From assembly GCF_001949145.1 (NCBI RefSeq), contig NW_019091475.1, positions 4,497 through 68,496 of the forward strand: a stretch of DNA of 64,000 nucleotides, read 5' to 3'. Shown piece by piece: positions 11,286 through 25,000 of the stretch. This DNA comes from Acanthaster planci. Lineage: Eukaryota; Echinodermata; Asteroidea; Valvatida; Acanthasteridae. The stretch's first letter is position 1; every line of letters starts with the position of its first letter. Both the position numbers and the translations under genes were made by a program. The notes beneath the pieces are model-generated. The model did not search any database and was not told where the DNA came from. It was given only the letters and a program-made list of their open reading frames with translations.

Positions 11286-12906
11286 AATCACGGAGGGTTT
11301 CGTGGGTTCAAAAAGAAACTTAAGTCTGCAAAAGATGTCAATGCATATACTGGTTACTCAAGTCCCCATGGGTCATGGGGTGTTGTGGTGTGCGGGTGTG
11401 GTTCGTAGGTACAAAATATTTACAGTTGGATCTCAATGCAGTCTTCATGTCGGGCGGGACCGGTTTCAGTTTAAGAGGAAACAGCTGCAAAATTCTTGGC
11501 ATGTACATGTACTGCCCTTGCTCTCTCTAACTGCTCAGTTACTTTTAATGTTACTGTGCTCTGAAGGGCTTTTAAGGCCTTCACAAATGGCTTGACATGA
11601 ATCAAGCTTTTCTGGCAGATATGCCTGGAAATTTCCATAATATCTCTTAAGTGGCACTTTTCCGTTTAGTCTTACTGAGCCAGTTTTTTTCTACATATAT
11701 TATGTATTTTTAAATCAATCCTTAAAAAAGTTGTGTGTATAATGGGTTGGTTTTTTTTTACACACTTTGTATTTTGAAGTAGCACTTTGAATACGTATTG
11801 GATGAATAATTAATTTCTTGAATAACTATTTTAGAAACTCTTCAAGTCACTTCAATGAATTTCATGGATTCCCTTAATGCACTGTGCATGCTTCAGACCC
11901 CATGGCACTGGTACAACTGCATAGTTCTACAGACTATCTTTCCTAGAAATTTGGGGAAGTGCTTAAGACCTAACTAAATCCTGTTTTCAGATTTTGTTTT
12001 TTTGAATACTGGTGGAGCGTATCATGTAATACTTACAAATCTTTTCAAATGTAACAACGTAATGATTGGTGGGCACATCACTTTGGCAATTTCAACGGAG
12101 TTAAACTTCTAGCGTAATTATACACATAAAGAACTGATGACTCTTTCTCGCGAATGCTTTGAATATTATCAACAAGAGACTCACTTTAGATACGGGTGTT
12201 GAAACCACCATCAGGTGGGATTGATAAATATTTTCTTATGTTCCTCTATCAGTATTCGTACTTATTCACATTTTGAACACCTTTCCCATGAATACTTCTT
12301 TTGTTGTACGCAGCCTGGTAGTCTGTGTCAAAGTTGAAAGGTCGGAGGGTCACATGTCGTCAGTTGTCATAGCCTTTTCTTTGTTGTTCTTGACATGGAT
12401 GCTACTTTAAATTTTTTTCAAAGTCACATGACAAATTTCTCAAGCGGGCTGGAGAGTGTGTATCAATCGGAGAACTAGCAGTTTCAGAATACACTGGTCT
12501 ATCTGCAGTCAGGGTACAAGACTGAAGAAAGGAACGGTTAGAAAGGCTTTGCAATACAACAGAGTACCTATCTGCTTTGCACTTTGTGGTAAACAGTGAA
12601 ACTGGTCACTCCGATATGCATATAAGCACCAGCCTCAACTGGTCAAAATGCCTTCCTCTCTGCTCTCTGTGTGGTGCGAGGACCCATGACGGCCGCACTG
12701 GAGTTGGCAGCCTACAGGGTCAGAAGGTCAAGCAGTCTGGCCCCTCTTAGAATTTACCATGTGACTGACACTGATAACCTGCGGGCAGCACCAGATATCG
12801 CAGTCATTGGTTAAGTTTAGTTTGGCGCAGGGCACCAGGAGTAGGCTGCGGTTGGGTGCGTGTGTGTGTGCATGGGGGGTGTGTAAGTGTCCGTGTGGGC
12901 GTGTGG

Positions 12907-13023
12907 CTAGGGTTGATGCATAAAGTAGTCGGGATGTTCGCCTGGGGTCTCCTTCTCGAATCTTTTTGCCTCCTCCTCCATTTTTTCTTTTATCTTAAGT
13001 ATCGCCGCTGACTCATTCTGGTC
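12907..13023 (-). CDS. SSBP: SSBP terminal coding exon with charged C-terminal tail
   Basis: The exon follows a strong acceptor (tttgaatcccag), is phase 0, and encodes DQNESAAILKIKEKMEEE, then AKRFEKETPGEHPDYFMHQP and TAG. Residues AAILKIKEKMEEEAKRFEKE form a likely amphipathic charged helix, very unlike the Pro/Gly/Met region before it. The vertebrate proteins I know end shortly after FQNDN with YSPSMTMSV, so this is either an invertebrate-type tail or one of two alternative last exons. I could not find a YSPSMTMSV-like exon in the window. Codon 38 is followed directly by the probable 3' UTR. Confidence 0.88.
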   Translation of the reverse strand, partial: DQNESAAILKIKEKMEEEAKRFEKETPGEHPDYFMHQP

Positions 13024-16000
13024 CTGGGATTCAAAACGGAAAGAAACACCAAAGCCCATCATTAAAGAAATTCTGCAGCATACTTGGATTCTACTGACAG
13101 AGTTGTCGAATGATTAGTGATCCGTCGTCGGTTTATAGACACCAAAACCCGCACACTGGACGGTGCGAACCAGCAATGGGATCACTATAAATCCAGATCT
13201 AGATCTATATGAAACAAACATGCCCTCAAACTCCAATTCCTCATTTGTCCTCACAGTTTCCACACACTGACTGGAAATGATTTGTACTCTTGGTTTTTCA
13301 TTCACGGTTTCCAAAATGTTATACTTTGCACAATTACACAAATTGACCTTATGATGCAGAACAACACGGAAGATGACAGTAAAAGTATGCCAAACTTTCA
13401 TTGAGTGGGTTGAGCAATGTCAATATCTACTGGTTCATTTCAACAGAACCAGGCCTTTTACACGTTAAAATTCCATGTCACAGTATTACGCTGTGGGTGA
13501 TCCTTCAATAAATGAAGGTTAATGGAATTGTCAACTTTAGATTCCAATGCAGGGTGCTTATGCTTGATTGGGCGAGGCAAAGGCACAGGGACTTACATTG
13601 TCTTGGAAGTTTGGAAACAGCTGCCCGCTCATATCCCCGTTGTCTTCTCTGGGCGTGCCTGGCCCCCCAGGGCCTTGATTGCTTGCTGGCGAACTCTTAG
13701 GCATACCATCCATCTCACCTGCAATCCAAGACAAGCAAGATGAATGACGAGCATACGGGCTAAGCCACTGTCAAATTGTCCATTCTGACAAAGCATTTCC
13801 CCCTTACATAATGACAGCAGCCTAGGTCAGCTAAATATTAAACAAGAGTTCACAACAGCTGTAGATGTCCAAGCATTTTCAACCTTCTTTTTTGTTTACG
13901 AGCGTAACTTTTTGGAACATGTAGAAAGTTGAGTTTTCTAATCGAATCTTATCGTCCAAGGCCTTTAAAAGAAAGATCACTCTGTGTGTGCATTCTGAAA
14001 AATGTTGAACATGTATTTTCATTTGAAAGAGTTGCAGAAGTTCCCTCATTTAGGAAATTTTCTGTACAGCATTAATAAACTTGGAAAAGTGTGGTCATTA
14101 AGGTTGAGCAAATTTCAGTGAAAACCAGTGCAAGAGAGGGTGTGCACAAGACGGTGTCCAGCTCTGCAGTTTCACTTTTCTCCAAACCTGCAACCATACA
14201 TGCACATCTATGATCACTGCGATACACTTGTTCCCTGCTTAAGAACCCCTCCTCAAGCGGAAAAACATTGGAATCAGTGCTATCAGAGTAGAAACACTGC
14301 CCTCTGTAGTCCACGCGCCTATGGACTGCACTTGAGATGATGATGGATCAGATATTCTGAAGGTAACAAACACATCGCAAGTAGATATACACATACCTTC
14401 ATCTCAAAAAGCTACTTCGTTGTTTATCAGAATGGTTGACCATCTTCTTCTTAGGTCAAGAAGTGAATTTAGGGCCGGCGACCATTTAGACCCGGTTTGA
14501 AAAGGGCCCCCCGGTAAGCTCGCCCGGTTGCAAAAACCCCTTTCATACCGGCCTGGCTACCGGCCTGGGATGCTGGACTGGTTGTTGATCTCGAACTTCT
14601 TCATCCCGGGGTCTATTGTTTGCAAGTACTGGTACATGTAATCTATCCCAGATGGAACCGGCTTGTGGTTTTTAATCCTTCAGCTCTATACATTGTTTAC
14701 ACTAATCCGCTTAGACCCCTATTCATCTGTACAAGCATGTTGGGGGAAGCCTTTCATCAGGGACTTTGAAATGCCAATGTGCAGACAGGCCTTAAACCGG
14801 CCTGAAGTAGGCTGAATACCGGGCAGGCATTATACCGGGTGGGCAACCGGGGGCCCTCTTCAAACCGGGTCTAAATGGTCGCCGTCCCTTAACGGCAAAG
14901 TTTGAGAACCAATGCGCTGGCTAACAAAACCAAGAGCCCTTCCACCAAACCCTTCCATCAAACGCTTCCAACATTCACTTCCAATCCAATTGGACTGTTT
15001 CCTGTCGCAGTGCTGACAATTCTCCTGGTTTCCGCATCCCACAGTACAACCTACTATGTCTTCCCTACCTCCAATCATGGCCCTCCACCTCCATCTGACT
15101 TACCGTTCATTACTGGAGGAATGTCCTGTGATCCCATGGGCATTGGGCCGTCAGGTCCAGATCCCATCGGGAAATTCTAACCAATCAAACAAAAGGGGAG
15201 GAGAAACAAAATGACTCAAAATTGAACCATAAAAATTGAAATAAAAGCACTCCACACACACTGTGTTCAATCAAAAGCTTGCAATTTTATTGAGGTTTTT
15301 TTAAGGTGACTCTTTTTAATTGGAACACACTGCCGGTCATTGATCCTTGATAGTCAAGGCCAAATGTATAGCATTGGTAAGCCATGTCTGTCCTTTCAAC
15401 CTTGAAATACACAACCTTTCATAAAGTGTCCATGACAAATGCCACAGAGCTCTGAGTAAAGTAAGCTGCCAGCTAACCAGATGTTTATTAAAGTTGAGGG
15501 CAGAACTCATCCCACTGCTGACTGCATTGAGGAAGTAAGATCCATTTTTATTCAATCATAAAAAATCAACACTCTAGATGGGATTTTCCCCTTGGGTGTT
15601 TATTGCAACTGAGGGAAGAACAATTTTAATTGCCAATTTCAAAATGAGCTGGTAGTTTGTCCATTTTGAAAGGATGGTACTGCGTGTTGAAGGATGGTAT
15701 TGCGTATTGAAGGATGGTATTACGTGTTGAAGGATGGTATTCCGTGTGTAAGAGGTACGATATGTTCTTTTTCTAGAAGAAAAATTTACCACAAGACAGA
15801 CAAGCTCCTAAATAGATGAAATATTTGCTGAAGAAATTCAATAATTACCAAAAACCCTAAGGACTGAAGAAAAGATAAAATCACCAGCCACTGGAAACTT
15901 AGAGGTACACCATTAAATAATTAAAAAAACCTCAAGCCGACCAAACTTCTCAAAATCACTGCAAGTTTGCTAGCCCTTTTTATCTGTTCTCTTTTTGCAA

Positions 16001-19000
16001 CTACCCGTAGCAGATGTCCAAGAAACAAATATTCTCGCTACAGTTCTTATTTTCCACTTTCACGAGTATTCTCTTGCCCTGTTATTGGGCAATGCCAAGA
16101 ATCATTCTGTTCTGAAGAAGATTCGACTTCCAGGACACAAATTGTTCAGAATACGTACCCCTGGTCCCATGTTGCCACCTGGTACTGGTTTCATCATTGT
16201 GTACATGTTGTCACCCGAGTTGGTTGAATCTAAAGAACACAAATTTACAATCAACAGAGTTTGATTTCAGTGAACAGGTACAAGAGTAACAAAGGTGCAA
16301 GAAAAGCTAGACTAGTGTAACATGCAAACCTTTGTGGACTGCACCTGCACCAACCCATACATTGTGAAAGCGAAAAGAAAATACCTGGGGTAAGTTTGGA
16401 GGAAAATCAGTCACAAAATAATTACCAGAGGTTTTGAGGGCTCCACAGCAGTCTGGTGTCTATGGTATACATATGCATTTGCCTGTTCTACACTGAAGAG
16501 ATTGTTTGAAAATTCCTGAGTTCAATAAAATCCTGATGATTCAAAATCCTTCAATCAAGATAAAAACCTGACAAATCTCACCCCTGGAATTCGGAGGAAA
16601 TCAACGAACCCTTTTTGTATTCATAAAGGTGACACACACAGCATGAAAAATGGAATAAGAAAGGTTTCGTCACTATGTCAACAATCTACATGCAGCTGTA
16701 AAGCCTACACTACACCCTGACAAAGCAAGAGTGAATCCCAAAACCTACCAAAACAAAAGGTCAAAATCTGAATAATTCTGAATCTAAACATTAAAATGCT
16801 AGGCCAAAATCAAGTGGCCTGATGATTTTTATGGGGTAGATACCTATTCTGAACAAGGGCTGGTAATCAAAGAATCCTAGCACATGTACATCATTACAGG
16901 GAGTGGCTCATTACAGTAATGTACAGATGCGTACCAAAGTAACTATGGTCTTACTGAAAAAACCCTATTAACCTCCTGCTAAAAACGTTGGGCAATAGGT
17001 AACAAAAAATTGGATGTCAGAAATTATGGAGTTAATGGTCACCTCTTCTTGAGCTACCCTGTGACATGCGTCTGTCCGAGGACATAGCTTGTGGGGTGCC
17101 TGCGTACAAAAACAGCCAGATTTAACACCTGTGGGTCTCACTGTTTCGAGGGTGCAAATTGAACATGTTTATCCATATTGAGCGTGCATGTGCCCTCCCC
17201 ATGCTGGATCACGATCCACTGCATCGGATAGATGCAATCACTGTGAAGCCCACGCGACAAGTACACCTGAAAGTGCGCATTGAATAAGCTGAACATGCAC
17301 TCTTGCTTTTTTAGTTGTTCGTTGCGAACAGTTCTCAGCGGCAGGATGAAAAATCTTCAAAAGGGCATGCACTGATCAGGTGTGAAAAGCTGTATAATAT
17401 GACAGAGATATTGTTTGATTCTTGAATGAATTCATCTCAGAGGTTCCACATCAAGAAGTTGCCAGTGCTGTGACTGAGGATATGAGTTGTGAATTTTGCG
17501 CGATCAAAATAAAGGCAGTAGTACCATTTTAATTACAGATTGAAAATTATTACTTCAGTATGGATAACAATATCTTGGGTAATTATTGGCTTCGTTTTTA
17601 GTACATGAGCATATCAGTTATTTTGGTTTGGTAGAAAAAGATAAAGGTAATCAAGGACAGTTGAGAAATACACGTACTTAGGTTTCAGCTTGAGCTGCTT
17701 GTAAGTATGATCCCAACTACAGCTGAATAGAGTCATTTTGAGGGGTTAGTCAAAGGATGCATTTTGAGCCAAGAACACTCTTCAGATAATGTGTCCTTTG
17801 TTAGTGATACTTGGAACTTGGAAGTGACAAGGACCACTTACATTTGGATCGGTCATTTGTGTTACATTGCTAATGCGAGTTGTTATCTATTGAGGATTGA
17901 TTTATTCTCCATTTGAGGAAAATAAAACAGTATCAACTGACTTACAAAAATCAGAGCACTTAAAAGAAAAAAAAAATCAGTTTCCCCAGTATGTAATGAA
18001 TATTCAGGTTCCTGCAGTGGTCTGTAATATTTCAGAATACGCTTTCTTTCAAGCCTCTACCATGGGCTTGGTTGAACATCTTGCTATCTCATACGAGTGT
18101 TATATTTGTTGGAACACCAGAAGCTCACTCTCCTCAACGTTTTCTTTAAAATCCATTTGCACCTCATGACGCGCAGTGACAAATCACCTCACCAGAAGAG
18201 CCAAGTTCCGAAGGAGAAGTGGACAAATATATATGCAAAATGCTCTTTTTTTTTGGCGGAAGCAATGACTGAAAACAAAACAAATAATGCATCAGCGTGA
18301 GGTTGTTACTGTTGGCGTTTGTTTGTCAAAGCGTGGGGGAATCCGATGATTGGAGAGGGAGGATAAAAATAATATTTGCAATGTTTGTTAGAGCAGGCAG
18401 GCACCTCAAGCTTGTTGCAATGACCATCTTGTCACAGCTTCTCCACGTTATGCTTAAAACATCTTTGAACTTGGACATATAAGTCTGTCCGCAAAGGTTT
18501 GATTTTTTTCTTAATCTTGAAATCAATAAAAGCCATTTTTTACATCAAACTGCAGGGGGTTAGATACTGAGAATTACATAATTCGTGTTTTAAATTATTC
18601 AAAAATAATTATAACCCTGAATTCACCACTCTGCCTATTTTTTTTTATTTTGCCTAGCTACTCATAAAATATGTTTAAAAAAGAATCACATTCTTTCTTG
18701 AGACACTGTCAATCAAGGTCCTAACTCCAGAATATCAATTGATATTGATTAAGACCCTGTCCCCTGAAATGATTAAAAAAAGACCTAAGAAGCAGCACAG
18801 ATACAAGTCAAGCGTGAGTTAATAAAAACCACAGACACTAGTTTGAGACTTTTTAAAAGTGGGCAAAAATACTCCTACATTATCAGGATTTGGTAAACTC
18901 ACATTGTGTGGTGCAAATACGGGGGAAAAAGTTACAACAAAGTACAGAGAAACAAGTGCAACAAGTGGGTTAGTAGGCAAGAAGCGGTTAGTGATGGTTG

Positions 19001-22000
19001 AAAGGGAAGCAGGTTATACAAAAACTGAACTACAGCTTGACACGCTGTGGATTAGAAACAAACATGCTGCAGGAGCAACTGAGGATTGATCAGGGTGGAT
19101 TGATGGGCTGGCATGAGGACACCGTGGTGCCTTCTGCAGCCTGACAGCTCTATGCTCTCTATGGCAAGATGTGCGCAGAAAGATGACAAGTTTAATGCGA
19201 GATGACAACTGCCATAGCAACAACTAGCTGACTGGAAGCTGTGAGGCAGATAACAGCAGGTGAAAGCTCCATGATGATTTTGTGGTGAGAGGGAAATAAA
19301 GCCATCACAATGTCACCAAATGACAAGTGTGTTCCCTCAAGCGTGAGAGGAGTATGCCAAATCAGAATGGCTCTGCTCAAGCACACAATGTATATTCATC
19401 AGATTATGTTACCAAGGTGTGATTAGACCTAGGTCGTTTCAAAGCTGAAATTCAGCAACGATATCAATTGACAAACCTACAAAACCACTGCAATAGCTTA
19501 TTCACGAACTGAGTACTCCATGCAGTTCGGTGGTTGCAGTTCTTAACTTGGAACCCACTAACTGGGAACCTGATTGCATACAGGAAGGACAAAGGGACCA
19601 AGAACTACAATCGGCGATGGGTTGGGTAGGCAGATTGTGTGACTGGGGGATATCTAAGGGTACGGGCATTGCGGCGTGTTGGGGGGGGGACGAACGAGAC
19701 AACAACTTGACCCTATCCTGCAAACTGAGACTCAGGATAGACCTGCTATAAAAGTTGTTTCAATTCACTGTGTTGTGCTTAAAACACAGACTTGTGAAGA
19801 AGAAGTCTGGGCATAATTGCAGCTTTTTCACACCACTCTGAAAGGAATCAGCAGAAATATGCTTGCAAAACCTGCAATTGTCAATGAATTGAAGTCGGAC
19901 CGGTGAGGTCTCAGAACTCATTTTGCAGGATAAGAATCGACCAGAGAGCTCTGGCATTTGTGTTACAGCAACCAACTAGTCTACGGGCAGGCAAGACGGA
20001 AGCCCCAACATACCTTGTGGACTTGGCATGATGGGCGTACCGGGTGGACCTCCGCTGCCTGGTGGACCCTGGAAGGGACAGAGAGCAACAAGTGGTTTGT
20101 TCAATCAACCTGCAAATTACTAACAAAAGGCATCTTCCAACAAATGAACAGTGGTGCAGTTGAGCCCATCCCATGTCCAGTCACAAGTCCTTTTGCATGT
20201 CCTGTCGAGAATGACAGGACAAAGGATGACATACGTGTACAGTAGGACTGCTTTTGCCACAGTTTTTTGGAGCAGCTTGTAACCTGACTTGACAATACAT
20301 GAACATTGACTTGTGATGGACTGGTGGAGGCTCATGATGTACGCGAGTACAACACTGCAAATGGTCGACTTCTGTGAGACATGCACTTGACCAGACAAGA
20401 AAAAGAATGGAAATCTTACTAAAGTTGTACAAGACTTTATTCTTGTAGTGTATTTTCAATCTGCGATAACATACAAGGGCAGTGAAGGGAAAGATCTGTT
20501 GATTGGAGGAAAACTTGCATGCCTGCGTGACGTGGATTTCTGCCAAGACGTGATCATGCTTATTGTGTATATCTGTGACAGAAGCCACTCAGAAAGCACT
20601 ACATTGTTTGCCACACATGACATCACAAGCTGCTTTGGCAGGCCAAAAACAGCAAAGTCTGGGCCAAATTTCACTGAGCTACTACATGTATGAACACCAG
20701 CACTTATGCTGCTTAACAGACGGCTGTTGGAATGAGATGAATTACCAACCACAATGTCTTCTTCTTTTTAGGAACAAAGCAACAGATTCACTGAATCCAT
20801 ATATAGCCATGTGTATATATGTCACTTGGGACATCATTTTTGGTAGGGAACCAACCCCACACATGCACTACACAATCTCGTTACACAGTTACACTTAGTA
20901 CCCACAAGAAAGTGGCCCCTAAAAATGGTCCAAATGGTACATACAAATGGTCAAAAATCATATACATGTACACGTACACAGTTACAGCTTCTAAAAAAGA
21001 GTATACATAAAAATGAATAACAGCAAACTTAAAAAGGTAGAAAGCATTTTAAAGGTTTTTGATTAAAAACTTTGATGAATGCTTGGAATACAAAACTGTA
21101 CAGTTCACTCAAATATGTATTCACAATGAGTAAAGCCTGTGCGTAACATGGGATGTCCACTCTTGACCCATGACATGTAATGTGAATTTCTATCTCAGAA
21201 TCTAATTTCTATACTGTCAGGGTTCAAATGCTGCTCTCGAATCAGCCCAAAATCCCACACCAGATTTTCAAAAGTATTTGGATCTATTCAGGACTGCAAG
21301 GCACATCCACTGTTACTTTGCATGGAACCAGAAAATGTATCACATGTAAATGTACAGGAGAACATGCCACAGCAATGCTTGGTTTTCAAAGCTTCAGAAA
21401 AACCCCTGTCTATTCAAAAATAAATGCCCAGAGAGTTCAAGGGTCAAAGTAATGAAAGTCCAACAATCATGCAGCCAGGCGGTGAAACTTGAGAAAACAC
21501 CAACTCATGATGTGATGGGAGCGCACACTGATAATGAGACTGCCAATGAGACAGACCAAGCCTGACGTATTTAGTGCCAAAGAACATGGAAATGCTTCGT
21601 TTTGGAAGTTCCAAGACCTTTCTGTGATAGCAATTCGTTAGGTGTTAGCTCCCTGTAACAGTGTACGTGTGATGATTTTGTCACGTAATAAACAACTTAG
21701 AGGTCTTGGAACCCAAACTAGGCAAAGCTTGCCGTGAGACTTCCAACATTCCGGCTTGAAATTTCTTTATATCCAGCCCCAGTCAAGTGACCACAACAAA
21801 GCAGAAATCTTAAGTTAAGACCCATACTGAGAGTGCAAATATTACAATAACTAATGAAGTCTACTAGACAGCTTTTATTTTGGGAATTTTTGCAGATCAT
21901 GCAACACACACAGATCTCAATGAAAACTAAAATACTATGCAGTTTTAAAGCAAGGGTGTGTACATTCAACAATGAATTGGTAGGATCTACGACAGACTTT

Positions 22001-25000
22001 GAGGTTTGTTCCAGACTTTGTAGCACATTTACAAGTCATCACCAACAAGGCGTTGAAATAAGCCATGATCAAACCTCAAACTATTTAGAATTACAATACA
22101 CAGACTCTTTTGTTCTATTTTCTTTGTCTTGACAGAAATTACTTACAACAAAACCACCTGGTGACGCTCGGGAATAGTTTACCTACATTTAAAACACAGT
22201 TCCGTGAAATGTTTCATAATTAAAGGTTTTAGTGTATTGAAATCTTTATTTCTAAAGAAATTTTTTTAACAGAACTATTTTACATCTTTTCTTTCAAATT
22301 TAACATGTCTGTTCCTTCAAGGAAATGATGGTGAAATGAGTTACTGAGTATGAGAAATGAATTATTTAGTATAAAGACTGTACAGCAGGCAGCAAACATT
22401 GCTGTACTTCTAGTTCAATTCTGTTGCACATTTGTTTGAAAGTTGGTTGACGTTTCATTTGACCATAATCATACAAAATCACCAAATATGTCTTTTTCTC
22501 AATTCCTCAAGTTGGAGCCAAATTTGGGACTTTCTAAGCAGTTGTGTCTTAGGCAAGTCTGCTGTGTGAAAGAAAACAATTACCCCCCCCAAAAAAAAAT
22601 TTTCATCATACCGTTGATGTGTTTGGATTCCATGGTCTTCCTCCCGGCCTGAAAATGAGAGGAAAACAAAAACCATTTATAGCAACAGCCCCAACACTCG
22701 GACTACCCGTACTTCATACAAAAAATGAACTTAGTCTGCAGAAATAAACAATAACACCCACTCAGACCCAACCCATTATAGTGCAATACAACTAAAAGTT
22801 GACCTGGGAAAGGGAAATTCTTGGTACACTTTTTCTCTCCATGGGAAATTTTTCATTTTACAAAACATGAAAATAATGTCCTGTGATGGGGCAAGATTTC
22901 ACACCTTTCCACACATTGGAAAAAGGATTTCACGTCTTTTCTCAGTGGGAAAAGATTTCCACACCTTGTGAAATGTCAACGAGCATGGGAATGAATTCTT
23001 TCCCCACATTTGTCCGTTCCCCTTGTTAATTTCCAATTACTACATACTGTACGTAATTATTAAAATGGCCATAAAACAAATCTTGCCCCATATAACTCAA
23101 CTTGATTCCCATTATGTTACCTTTCATCAGGATGTCATACTGAGTCAAACATCAAATAAAACCAGCTCTGTTAAGGTGTAAATGGTCTTGACAATTAAGT
23201 GCTAGCTTTCTCCTGATGGTGACTACAGCCATAGTTGCAATGTTAGAGGATTTGATTCTTTATCAGGACTGGCGAATGCTGCACAGGCTTCACAAGAACA
23301 TCGCGGCTGTGGCTAGCAGGAAAACATATGACAATGGCCAGCAGCTGCAGCCACTAAACTGAACATGTGGCTTTTGTAGGCACAAATGTCCCTGCGGGTC
23401 TCAGCTCAAACTTTCCGACACAATATGGACTTTGCTGTGTTACCCAGTGCATTCATAGCATGTGGCGTGTGGAATGTGTATGACCATAAAGGTCAGGTCT
23501 GAAAATCACACCTCCAGCTAGAGTTGTAAAACAGTTGTGCAGTATGGAAGCCACTGGCGGCCACTATCCATGAATGTATTACTCTTGAAAACACCCAGTT
23601 GATTCAGATACAGCCCGCTTCTCATCTAAGTGTACACCGTCCCACGGACCTCATCACCGGACACAGTGATGACGACATCCACTTGCCAGTCCATACCCTC
23701 TCTCCCTCTCACCAGAGAGGGCATGCTTGAGCACATAACCCATGCTTTAGCACTCGGTAAAACTCAGTTGAAAACCTTCCTCACTCAGAAGTGAGATATA
23801 CATGTACTTACATAGGTAAGGGCATCCCGCCCGGCATTGAGCCAGGGGGCGGTCTCATGCCACCACCGTAGTTCTGTGGGGAGAAGGAGCCATTCTGTGG
23901 GGGGGGAGGTACAAAAATGTTGACAATGATCAAAAATGATATGTATCACACTCACTGGTTCCCCTTCCATTCACCACTGCAGTATTAAGTAACTAGATGC
24001 AAAACTGTTACGAGTCAGTTTTCATGGGGCTTCACACTCAGGTTGCAACAAAGTCTGCATTCTTCACATTCAGATGGAGTAACTTCTCCCACTGGTACGT
24101 GTATTTATACGGTCTAAGAACATGCATGAAAAACAGATGACCACTTTTCCTAAAATGACTAACAAGAGTGAATACTTAATTGTTTCTTGTTTGTTTAGGT
24201 CTTCAATCAGAATGCAATTCACAAATGGAAACTTTATCTTTCAGTACTTGACAATTTTAAATACCACAATAGTCCACAGATATAAAAAGTCCATACTTAC
24301 ACAAGAAATAAATAGCCTATGACTCTCCTCTCCCTTGATTTGATTATTTTTATGTTGTTTCAATTACTTAGAACATGAGACACAATAGACTTGACTCATG
24401 TTGGGATCTCTGTGACGTCTTTGTTTATGCTTTGAATATATATAGAGACCGCGTACAGTTACTTGCTTTGCGCCCTCTTGTGTCCACTTGTTACTATGAG
24501 TTCAGTTCAGAAATTCCGACTTGTTGTACACTGTTTGTACACAGCTAATGGGCTCAACTACCAAACAAGGGTAGCAGCCAATCAGATTGCTGGATTTGTT
24601 TTTACGCCGTTCATACTGACTACGTTGATTGGATTGGAAATTCCCTATACATTACGCAAATCATGTCGTTCATATGCAATTATGAACAACTACATATTAC
24701 TGATGAGGGGTCTGATTGGCTTATCCGTCAAGTCGGACTTACTGAGTGGTGATGCACGACACACACTGTACAGTAAAGGCTTTCAAACGAGGGCACTTTT
24801 TAAAGTTTATGCAAGCTGCCGGGCCGAGCGTGATGACTGTATAGTGCGAAAAGGCTGAAGGGATGACTGACTTGGGAAGAGCAACTTAAGTCAGATGTGA
24901 TTCAAGTCTAGAGACACAAAGGAAAACTACTTCTCTTCAAAACACTGACAAAAGTCATAACCTTGAAGCAAGGAACAACATCACCTTGGCTCACTTACCG

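Larger units (their letters stand above)
8940..12906 (-). other. Probable SSBP 3' UTR (about 4 kb)
   Basis: Sequence downstream of the SSBP stop codon holds no convincing coding exon or repeat. The minus strand has AATAAA at 11285-11280 and at 8959-8954. The distal one is followed on that strand by a G/GT-rich stretch (gatggggggtgggggat), as expected of a cleavage site near 8930-8945. Long 3' UTRs are usual for SSBP genes. The exact end is inferred only. Confidence 0.4.

Noticed and set aside
13120-13180. B-box-like GGTTCGCACC on the minus strand, possible tRNA
   Set aside because: No matching A box at the right distance and no cloverleaf arms.
24463-24858. 131-codon plus-strand open frame
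   Set aside because: No recognisable domain, in a CCAAT-rich intronic block, with no good initiation context or splice partner.
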